From: Streptomyces paradoxus
GTDB taxonomy: Bacteria > Actinomycetota > Actinomycetes > Streptomycetales > Streptomycetaceae
Assembly (NCBI RefSeq): GCF_014202475.1
Contig: NZ_JACHGV010000009.1
Location: 62,001-126,000, forward strand
Direction of reading: 5' to 3'
DNA: 64,000 nt
How positions within the stretch are numbered: position 1 is the stretch's first letter; every line of letters starts with the position of its first letter. Positions 40,401 through 46,409 of this stretch are shown in pieces. The translations under genes were made by a program, and so were the position numbers. The notes under the pieces are model-generated. The model was not told the DNA's origin and did not search any database. It was given only the letters and a program-made list of their open reading frames with translations.

Positions 40401-41042
40401 TCAGTCGGCGAGTTCCTCCAGCCCCCGCCAGATCTCCGCCGTGACGAGGACCGCCCCGTCCACGTCACCGGCCGCGCAGGCGTCGATCAACCGCTCGTGC
40501 AGCCCGGCCGACCGGCAGCTGCCGCCCTCTGCGAAGCGCTGTCGCTCCAGGCGGCGGATGAGCGGGGTGTACCGGGCGACGGTCGCGGCGGCGGCGCGGT
40601 TGCCGCTCACCCGGACGAGGACGTCGTGCAGTTCGTCATCGGCCCCGAGCGCCGCGTCCACGTCTCCGGCACCCACGGCCGCGGCGAACCGCTCGTTGGT
40701 CGCGCGCATCGCCGTGATGTGCGCTGCGGTCAGCCGGGGGACGGCGACCCTCGTCACGAGTTCGTGCAGGGCCCCGACCACGGCGGCGGCGTCCCGGACG
40801 TCGGCGGCCACCAGCGGGGTGACCCGGGTGTAGCTCTGCGGCTTGCTCTCCAGCAGCCCGTCGTCCACCAGCCGGGAGAACGCCTCGCGCACCGGTGCCC
40901 GCGACAGTCCGAGCCGCTCCGCGAGGTCGGCGTCCCGCACCACCGCGCCGGGTTCGATCTCCCCGGCGACGATGGCGTCCCGGATCGCCGCGTACGCACG
41001 GTCCCTGAGCAGGGTGCGGGGCACGGGCCGGATGGCTTCCAT
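40401..41042 (-). CDS. GntR-family (FCD) regulator next to acdS
   Basis: A 213-residue repressor. The winged helix is RAYAAIRDAIVAGEIEPGAV, with DADLAERLGLSRAPVREAFS after it. The FCD domain has conserved Asp/His metal-type residues (DDELHDVLVRVSGN, AGLHERLIDACAAG). It is 48 bases upstream of acdS on the same strand, so it probably controls acdS and perhaps the VOC gene. The predicted promoter places the start of transcription at or next to the ATG, suggesting a leaderless message. Confidence 0.85.
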   Translation of the reverse strand: MEAIRPVPRTLLRDRAYAAIRDAIVAGEIEPGAVVRDADLAERLGLSRAPVREAFSRLVDDGLLESKPQSYTRVTPLVAADVRDAAAVVGALHELVTRVAVPRLTAAHITAMRATNERFAAAVGAGDVDAALGADDELHDVLVRVSGNRAAAATVARYTPLIRRLERQRFAEGGSCRSAGLHERLIDACAAGDVDGAVLVTAEIWRGLEELAD

Positions 41043-41050
41043 GAACTGAA

Positions 41051-41079
41051 ATGTTAGATGTCAGTATGGCCTTCAACAA
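41051..41079 (-). promoter_or_regulatory. Predicted leaderless promoter of the acdS-linked GntR gene
   Basis: On the minus strand, -35 TTGTTG (41079-41074), 17-base spacer, -10 TAACAT (41056-41051), then eight bases to the ATG at 41042. No ribosome site is present between. The spacer contains ACTGACATC, which might hold the repressor's own operator. Confidence 0.6.
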
Positions 41080-41105
41080 GAGCCGCGCACAGGACCGCAC
41101 ACAGA

Positions 41106-41143
41106 ACCGTGGCCCGCACTCCCCACGCGGTGCGGGCCACGGT
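41106..41143. terminator. 14-bp hairpin downstream of the TROVE gene
   Basis: Arms ACCGTGGCCCGCAC (41106-41119) and GTGCGGGCCACGGT (41130-41143) pair perfectly, starting 4 bases past the TROVE stop. This is a likely transcription terminator for the Ro60 transcript. Confidence 0.8.
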
Positions 41144-41146
41144 CTC

Positions 41147-42730
41147 TCAGGCCGCCCAGGGCCAGTCGGCGTCCCGGGAGGCCTCGATCAGCGGAACCAT
41201 CCGGAAAGCCGCGTCCGAGAGGCCCCCGAACGTGTGCCGGTTACCCGTGCCCGACGGGCCGTGGCCCGCCCGGTACCCGGCGAGGTTCCAGGTGTAGACC
41301 GGCACGTCGGCCGGGATCTGCTCGGTCGGGTCGCCCCGGTGGTGGTGCGTGTACTGCTCATCGGTGACGATCAGCACCCGGTCGTGCTTCTTGTAGTGCC
41401 GGCGCACCGCCTCCGTGGTGTCGGTGCCGCCCAGGTCGCCGAAGCGGCCGAGGACCTTCAGCACCGACTCGCCCTCGCGGAACTTCACGCGGGCGCTCGT
41501 CGAGCCGAACTCGACCAGGTCCGCGCGCTCCGCCCGCAGCGCGAGCGCCGTACCGAAGATCGCCGCCGCGTCGGCCCGGGTCAGCTCCGAGCGGTCGGAC
41601 AGCCGCGACCAGAACATCGAGCCCGAGCGGTCCACGAGCACCAGCGTCCGGCCGGGCAGCGCGGGCACGTTGGCCAGCGAGTGGCCGAGCGCCCGCTCCA
41701 GCGCGTACGACCAGCGCAGCGACGGCGCGTGCTGGTAGGCGGCGAGGTACCGGAAGGGGAACTGCCGCGAGCGCGCGACCTCCGCCGGGTCGCTGATCCG
41801 CGCGGCGACCCGCTCGGCCACCTCGTCCGAGACCCCGGCCTCGTCGAAGTTCCGCAGGTTGCGCACGAGAGCCATGGCCCCCATGGACGGGATCACGGCC
41901 TCCCAGGCGGCCTTGTCCATCGGCCCCTGCAGCCAGCCCGCCAGCGCCTCCCACGTCATGCCGGCCGCGGCCAGCCGCTCGGCACCGCCCTCGGCGGTCA
42001 CGACCGCACGCCGTTCCTCCACGGTCAGCGCCATCAGCTCGCGGTGCGCGCTGAGAACGTGGTCGGACGCGGGCGGCACGGCGGTGTCCGGGTGGTGCCG
42101 GCGGTCGAGGGCGTACCGGAACAGCTCGCCCTGCCACGGCTTGCCCGGGTCCGGGGCGGCGTGCACGAGGTTGAGGATGTCGCCGAAGCGGTAGCCCTTG
42201 GAGGCGGTGTCGTACTTCAGCAGCGCCTTGCCGTGGTACAGGCGGCGCACGGCGTCGGCGATGCCGCGCTTGACCGGCTTCAGCACGTTCCGGCCGTACA
42301 TCGCGGTCCAGTACGCGAGCAGTTCGCCGGGCTCGTCGGGCCGCTGCAGGACGGAGGCGACGACCTGCCGGTTGGACGGGCCGTCGGTCGCACCGGCGTC
42401 CAGGCGGGCCTTGACGTACTCGGCGGCGCCGACGACCGAGGCGGTGCGCAGGTTGCCCGGGCCGCGCAGCCAGCCGAGCAGGCCGGCCGTCCACTCCGGG
42501 TCGGTGACGGCGAGTTCGCGCACGAGCCGCTGGAACCGGTCGTCACGGTCGGCGCCGGTCTCGTAGAAGGTCTGCTGGGAGACGAAGTTGGATACGGAGA
42601 GCAGGAAGAGTTCGGAGCGGGCGTCCCGCTCGCGGCCCCGGCCGCCCTCGTACGTCCGCAGCACACGTCCCGTGGACGTCACGCGCGAGACGGGACGCGC
42701 GCGGGCTGCCTTGGAATTGAATCGCGCCAT
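41147..42730 (-). CDS. TROVE-domain Ro60 orthologue (Rsr-type RNA-binding ring protein)
   Basis: A 527-residue protein. The TROVE HEAT-repeat ring covers about 25-350 (FLLSVSNFVSQQTFYETGAD, LAVTDPEWTAGLLGWLRG, KPVKRGIADAVRRLYHGKAL). A von Willebrand A domain covers about 360-515, with the MIDAS motif LVLVDRSGSMFWS and the later DTTEAVRR and LIVTDEQYT. Ro60 proteins bind Y RNAs on the outer ring surface and misfolded RNA ends in the cavity, and in bacteria tether PNPase or help rRNA maturation. The start is ATG at 42730 with GGGGGAA. Two Y-RNA-like genes lie directly upstream on the same strand, which strongly supports the call. Confidence 0.93.
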   Translation of the reverse strand: MARFNSKAARARPVSRVTSTGRVLRTYEGGRGRERDARSELFLLSVSNFVSQQTFYETGADRDDRFQRLVRELAVTDPEWTAGLLGWLRGPGNLRTASVVGAAEYVKARLDAGATDGPSNRQVVASVLQRPDEPGELLAYWTAMYGRNVLKPVKRGIADAVRRLYHGKALLKYDTASKGYRFGDILNLVHAAPDPGKPWQGELFRYALDRRHHPDTAVPPASDHVLSAHRELMALTVEERRAVVTAEGGAERLAAAGMTWEALAGWLQGPMDKAAWEAVIPSMGAMALVRNLRNFDEAGVSDEVAERVAARISDPAEVARSRQFPFRYLAAYQHAPSLRWSYALERALGHSLANVPALPGRTLVLVDRSGSMFWSRLSDRSELTRADAAAIFGTALALRAERADLVEFGSTSARVKFREGESVLKVLGRFGDLGGTDTTEAVRRHYKKHDRVLIVTDEQYTHHHRGDPTEQIPADVPVYTWNLAGYRAGHGPSGTGNRHTFGGLSDAAFRMVPLIEASRDADWPWAA

Positions 42731-42781
42731 GGTGAATTCCCCCGAATTCATTCGTGTTTCCGGGGGAGACGCTGCATGCAG

Positions 42782-42940
42782 GGAAAAGAGGTGGGTGCCC
42801 GAGGTCAGAAGTCGGCGACGGACTAATTCAGATGCTCTACCCATTGAGCTACAGCGACCCGAAGTCGCTGACGGGACTCGAACCCGCAACCCTCCGATCC
42901 CAGGAAGTAACCGTTGCCTTCGCACCGGGCACCCACCACA
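42782..42940 (-). ncRNA. Y RNA with a circularly permuted tRNA-like module
   Basis: A structured RNA of about 155 nt ending 52 nt before the TROVE start. The terminal stem pairs GGTGGGTGCCCG (42937-42926) with CGGGCACCCACC (42801-42790), 12 perfect bp, and is followed by CTCTTTTCCC, a likely 3' end. Inside is GTGCGAAGG, then a helix GGCAACGG / CCGTCGCC. Next comes a tRNA-like part in permuted order: T-arm GCGGG-TTCGAGT-CCCGT, an acceptor-like 7-bp stem CAGCGAC/GTCGCTG closed by a 5-nt loop, and D-arm GCTC-AATGGGTA-GAGC. A TCGGA/TCTGA stem stands for the anticodon stem. This is the published layout of bacterial YrlA-type Y RNAs. Confidence 0.88.
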
Positions 42941-42944
42941 TGCT

Positions 42945-43023
42945 GCGCCTCCCGAGATCAAGTCGGCGGCGGCGTCGGATTCTTTGGAAGAGAAGTAGCC
43001 GCTGCCATCGCACCGGGAGGTGC
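42945..43023 (-). ncRNA. Second, shorter Y-type RNA without a tRNA-like module
   Basis: About 79 nt, directly upstream of the tRNA-like Y RNA. The terminal stem is GC-A-CCTCCCG (43023-43014) with CGGGAGG-C-GC (42954-42945). The core GTGCGATGGCAGCGGCTACTTC matches the first RNA at 18 of 22 positions or better. The inner helix GGCAGCGGC / GCCGCCGCC keeps the same A-C mismatch, while one pair changes from A-U to G-C. The 3' GACTT and CTCGGG blocks are also shared. There is no U tract, so both RNAs may come from one transcript. A -10-like TACAGT lies at 43047-43042. Confidence 0.75.
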
Positions 43024-43075
43024 GTGACGTTGTGATCTCACTGTAGGAGGCGCGCCCGAGGAACTGCGAGCGAAT

Positions 43076-44530
43076 TTATGACCGCTTCTGGCGCTTCCAG
43101 GGGCCGGTGATCGCGAGCAGGATTCCCGGGTCCTGGATGTTGGCGTAGAGGGTCTTGCCGTCGGGCGAGAAGGTGACCCCGGCGAACTCGCTGTACTCCG
43201 GCTCCTCCTCGGTGCCGACGTTCAGGTCGTTCCGGGCGATCGGGTACGTGCGGCCGCTCTCGGTGGCGCCGAAGAGGTGCGAGACGCCCTCGCCGTCCTC
43301 GGCCAGCACGATGCCGCCGTACGGGGAGACGGTGATGTTGTCGGGGCCGTCGAACGCGCCGTCCTTCGACGGGTCGGGGTTCACCCCGAGCAGGACCTTG
43401 AGCGTCAGCGTGCGCCGCTTGGGGTCGTAGAACCACACCTGACCGTCGTGCTGAACGGGGCTCTCCGCGCGGGCGTAGGAGGAGACGATGTAGGCGCCGC
43501 CGTCACCCCACCACATGCCCTCCAGCTTGCGGGCTCGGGTGACCTCGCCGTCGGCGAACTGCTTGCGCACGGGGGCGGTACGGGCGTCGCGGTCGGGGAC
43601 GTCCACCCAGTCGACGCCGTAGACGGTGCCGGTCTTCGTGGCGCGGGACAGGTCGTCGACGAACGTGCCGCCGGAGTCGAAGCACTTGGGGGCCTGGAGG
43701 ACACCGGCGTCGTCGGCGAGCGCGCGGAACTTGCCGGGGCCGTACTCGAAGCCCTTGGGCGGGGTCCAGCGGAAGAAGAGGCCGTTGGGGCCGGAGGCGT
43801 CCTCGGTGAGATAGGCGTGACCGCGCTTGGGGTCGATGACCACGGCCTCGTGGTCGTAGCGGCCGAAGAACTTCAGCGGCTTGGGGCTGCGGTTGGCGCG
43901 CCGGTCACACGGATCGACCTCGAACACATAACCGTGGTCCTTGGTCATGCCGTTGACGCCGGCCTTGTCGGAGTTCTCCTCGCAGGTCAGCCAGGTGCCC
44001 CAGGGTGTGCTGCCGCCGGCGCAGTTGGTGGAGGTGCCGGCGATGCCGACCCACTCGGCGACCCGTCCGTCGGGGCGCACCTCGACGACGGTGCAGCCGC
44101 CGGCCGCGGCCGGGTCGTAGACGAGGCCCTCGGTGAGCGGTACCGGGTACTTCCAGTTGGCGCGCGGGCCCTTCAGCTCGTGGTTGTTGACGAGCAGGGT
44201 GGTGCCGCGCGGGCCGTCGAAGGTGGCCGTGCCGTCGTGGTTGGACGGCGTGGGCTCACCGGACTCCAGCTTCGTCCTGCCGCTGTAGGTGATGATCCGG
44301 TACGTGAAGCCGGCGGGCAGGGCGAGGATGCCCTTGGGGTCGGGGACCAGCGGGCCGTAGCCGACCCCGTGCCGGGCGTCCACCGCCTCGTCGCCCGCGC
44401 TGTCGGTGTCGGTGTCGTAGGACGCCAGGGCGTTCGGCGCGGTGGCGAGGGCGCCGACACTGCCCGCCAGCGCGACACCGGCACCGGTGATCGCGGAGGT
44501 TCTGGCGAAGTCCCTGCGGGTGAGCGACAT
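43076..44530 (-). CDS. phoX: PhoX-family (DUF839) secreted phosphatase
   Basis: A 484-residue protein with a Tat signal (LTRRDFARTSAITGAGVALA). PhoX landmarks are FTYRIITYSGRTKLESGEPT, LLVNNHELKGPRANW, GTWLTCEENSDKAGV, KFFGRYDHEAVVIDPKRGHA and DGPDNITVSPYGGIVLAEDG. These give the Glu/Asp-rich iron and calcium cofactor ligands of a six-bladed propeller. It would release phosphate from organic esters outside the cell. The start is ATG at 44530 after AGGAGA. Two adjoining 11-bp PHO-box units lie 68-89 bases upstream, consistent with PhoP control under phosphate limitation. Confidence 0.85.
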   Translation of the reverse strand: MSLTRRDFARTSAITGAGVALAGSVGALATAPNALASYDTDTDSAGDEAVDARHGVGYGPLVPDPKGILALPAGFTYRIITYSGRTKLESGEPTPSNHDGTATFDGPRGTTLLVNNHELKGPRANWKYPVPLTEGLVYDPAAAGGCTVVEVRPDGRVAEWVGIAGTSTNCAGGSTPWGTWLTCEENSDKAGVNGMTKDHGYVFEVDPCDRRANRSPKPLKFFGRYDHEAVVIDPKRGHAYLTEDASGPNGLFFRWTPPKGFEYGPGKFRALADDAGVLQAPKCFDSGGTFVDDLSRATKTGTVYGVDWVDVPDRDARTAPVRKQFADGEVTRARKLEGMWWGDGGAYIVSSYARAESPVQHDGQVWFYDPKRRTLTLKVLLGVNPDPSKDGAFDGPDNITVSPYGGIVLAEDGEGVSHLFGATESGRTYPIARNDLNVGTEEEPEYSEFAGVTFSPDGKTLYANIQDPGILLAITGPWKRQKRS

Positions 44531-44597
44531 GGTGTCTCCTGTGACGGTGGATATGCCGTGGAGGGTGGCGGACCTCGTTCGGCGAAACCGTCCCGCT

Positions 44598-44619
44598 CAT
44601 CCGTGAACACCAGTTGAAC
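44598..44619 (-). promoter_or_regulatory. PHO box upstream of phoX
   Basis: On the minus strand, two contiguous 11-base units: GTTCAACTGGT (44619-44609) and GTTCACGGATG (44608-44598). Both begin with the conserved GTTCA of Streptomyces PhoP direct repeats. Position and orientation relative to phoX are right for an activating site. Confidence 0.75.
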
Positions 44620-44628
44620 AACACCCCA

Positions 44629-44656
44629 GGGGCGCGGGGAACTGCGCGATAAGCCA
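44629..44656 (+). repeat. Dispersed intergenic repeat, copy 3
   Basis: GGGGCGCGGGGAACTGCGCG then ATAAGCCA. It differs from copy 1 at one base and lies between the 471-residue hypothetical gene and the PHO box, immediately beside the latter. Confidence 0.78.
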
Positions 44657-44682
44657 CGACGGCGCCGCACCCGCCGGACAGC

Positions 44683-46098
44683 TCAGCCCCCTTGCTGCGA
44701 CCGCGCCTTGAACGCCGCCTTCCGCGCTTCCTTCGCCACCTTCTTGTCGGGATGCAACCGCCCCATGGCTTCCAGCACATCGGCCGTGGCCGGGTGATCA
44801 ACTCGCCACACGGCGTCGAAGAACCCGCCGTGCTGCCGCGCGAGCCCCTCCACCAGCGCCCGCAGCTCCTCGGAGTTCCCCTCCGCGGCCAGCTGCGCGG
44901 CCACCGTGTCGATGGTCAGCCAGTACACCATCGCCTCGGACGGCGCGGGCACGTCCACCGCCCCGTGCTCGGTCAGCCAGACCCGGGCGAGCCCGCCCAG
45001 TTCGGCGTCGTCGAGGACCTCCCGCAAGGCCGGCTCGGCCGAGGCACCGACGAGCGACAGGGCCTGCTGGCACCGCAGCCGCCGCAACGGCGCCCCGGCG
45101 TCCGATCCCCGGGCCGCCGCCAGCAACTCCCTTGCCGCTGCGAGCGATTCGCGCCGCTGGAGCCACTGCTCGGTCTCCGCCTGCGCGGCCGCGGGCGGGA
45201 ACTCCGCCGTGCCGTCGAGCAGCGCGTCGGCCCCCTTGTCCGCGAGGTCGCCGACGGCGGGCGCCTCGAACCCGGCCTCCAGCAGCCGCGCGCGCATGCC
45301 GTACAGCCCGAGCGGGGTGAGCCGGACCATGCCGTACCGGGAGACGTCGGTGTCGTCGACGGGTGCCGCGGGCTCCTCGTCGGCGTCGGCCATGAGCGTC
45401 TCGTCGACGGGCTGGTAGGCGACGAAGCCCACCGGCTCCAGCATCCGGAACTGGTCGTCCAGCCGCATCATCGCGTCGGAGACCTGCTCCAGGACGTCGT
45501 TGGTGGGCTCGCCCATGTCGCTGGGCACGATCACCGAGGCGGCCAGGGCCGGCAGCGGCACGGGGGCGCCGGGGGTGCCCTCACCGGCGGTCAGCAGGTA
45601 GAGGTTGCCGAGCACGCCGTCGAGGAACTCGGCCTCGCCCTCGGGGTCCCAGTCGAGGGCGGAGAGGTCGACCTCGCCGTCCTCGTCCACGAGCCCGTCC
45701 AGGTCGGGCACGCTCGCGTCGGCGAGGACGGTCTCCAGGGCGGAGAGCCACACGGTGAGCACGTCCTGCGGCGAGCCACCGGTGAGCAGGGCCAGGTCCT
45801 CACCGGCCGCAACGGTGCCCTCGTCCTCGTCGACGACCTCGACGAGCCCGGCGTCCACGGCGACCCGCCATGCCTCGCTCGCGTCGGCGGCGGCGTCGTC
45901 CCCGCTCAGCCCGAGCGCCTCGACGGCCGCGGGCAGCTGCTCGTCGACGAGCCCTCCCCCGGCGTCGACGCGGGTGTCCGGCCCGGCCCAGCGGGCGAGC
46001 CGGGCGGCCCGGGACAGCAACGGTGTGGACAGCGCGTCGCGCGCCAGCTCCGCTTCGGTGTGCAGCCGCACCGGCGGCAGGGGGGAGCTGTCTGACAT
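44683..46098 (-). CDS. Conserved actinobacterial protein of unknown function
   Basis: A 471-residue acidic, Leu/Ala-rich cytoplasmic protein starting at ATG 46098 after AGGAGA. It is mostly helical: LLSRAARLARWAGPDTRVDA and an acidic central third (DEDGEVDLSALDWDPEGEAE). LTPLGLYGMRARLLEAGFEA follows, recalling a winged-helix or plasmid-partition fragment. The helical C-terminal part may be HEAT-like (LRRLRCQQALSLVGASAEPA). There is no signal peptide or catalytic motif. I do not recognise a function. It is monocistronic, with the phosphate-regulated phoX downstream. Confidence 0.7.
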   Translation of the reverse strand: MSDSSPLPPVRLHTEAELARDALSTPLLSRAARLARWAGPDTRVDAGGGLVDEQLPAAVEALGLSGDDAAADASEAWRVAVDAGLVEVVDEDEGTVAAGEDLALLTGGSPQDVLTVWLSALETVLADASVPDLDGLVDEDGEVDLSALDWDPEGEAEFLDGVLGNLYLLTAGEGTPGAPVPLPALAASVIVPSDMGEPTNDVLEQVSDAMMRLDDQFRMLEPVGFVAYQPVDETLMADADEEPAAPVDDTDVSRYGMVRLTPLGLYGMRARLLEAGFEAPAVGDLADKGADALLDGTAEFPPAAAQAETEQWLQRRESLAAARELLAAARGSDAGAPLRRLRCQQALSLVGASAEPALREVLDDAELGGLARVWLTEHGAVDVPAPSEAMVYWLTIDTVAAQLAAEGNSEELRALVEGLARQHGGFFDAVWRVDHPATADVLEAMGRLHPDKKVAKEARKAAFKARSQQGG

Positions 46099-46409
46099 CG
46101 GCTGTTTCTCCTAGCGCGCCTCAGGTGACTCAACCGCTCAGCCTAGACGGATTTCCACCCATGCCGCCCACTTCATCTCCCCGTCGGCTGCCGTACATGG
46201 CCGAAACCTTGACAAGTGGCGTGAGCAGGCTGGAGATTGACGCGCGTAGAAGTCGGCGGACACTTGTTCACCGGGCCGGCCCCACCAGGTCCACCCGTCC
46301 ACCGCGCTCTACGCGCGTCACCGCATCCGCCCCACAGGTAGCGGCAGTCAGCCATTCATCCTTTCCGCCCTCGTCCCGGCGCCCTGTCACGTCCCCGGAG
46401 GGAATCCCG
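46099..46409. other. Divergent promoter region with a PHO-box-like unit
   Basis: No gene is seen here. GTTCACCGGGC at 46266-46276 matches one PHO-box unit and is followed after 11 bases by the weaker GGTCCACCCGT (46288-46298), both pointing to the nuclease gene. TTGACA (46209-46214) and TTGACG (46238-46243) are possible -35 elements, without a good -10. GGAGGG precedes the TTG start at 46410. Confidence 0.45.

Noticed and set aside
42831..42900. A tRNA gene near 42.85 kb, suggested by GAGCTACAGCGACCCG and GGGACTCGAACCCGCAACC-like sequence
   Set aside because: On the minus strand the T-arm precedes the D-arm, the acceptor stem is capped by a loop and there is no anticodon loop or CCA end; it fits the tRNA-like module of a Y RNA instead.
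41147..42961. A longer TROVE protein beginning at 42961
   Set aside because: The extra codons translate the Y RNA with its tRNA-like module; the ATG at 42730 has GGGGGAA correctly placed and starts the conserved domain.
42754..43035. A 93-residue plus-strand open frame across the region upstream of the TROVE gene
   Set aside because: It reads antisense through the tRNA-like RNA and both Y RNA stems, and has no recognisable protein features.
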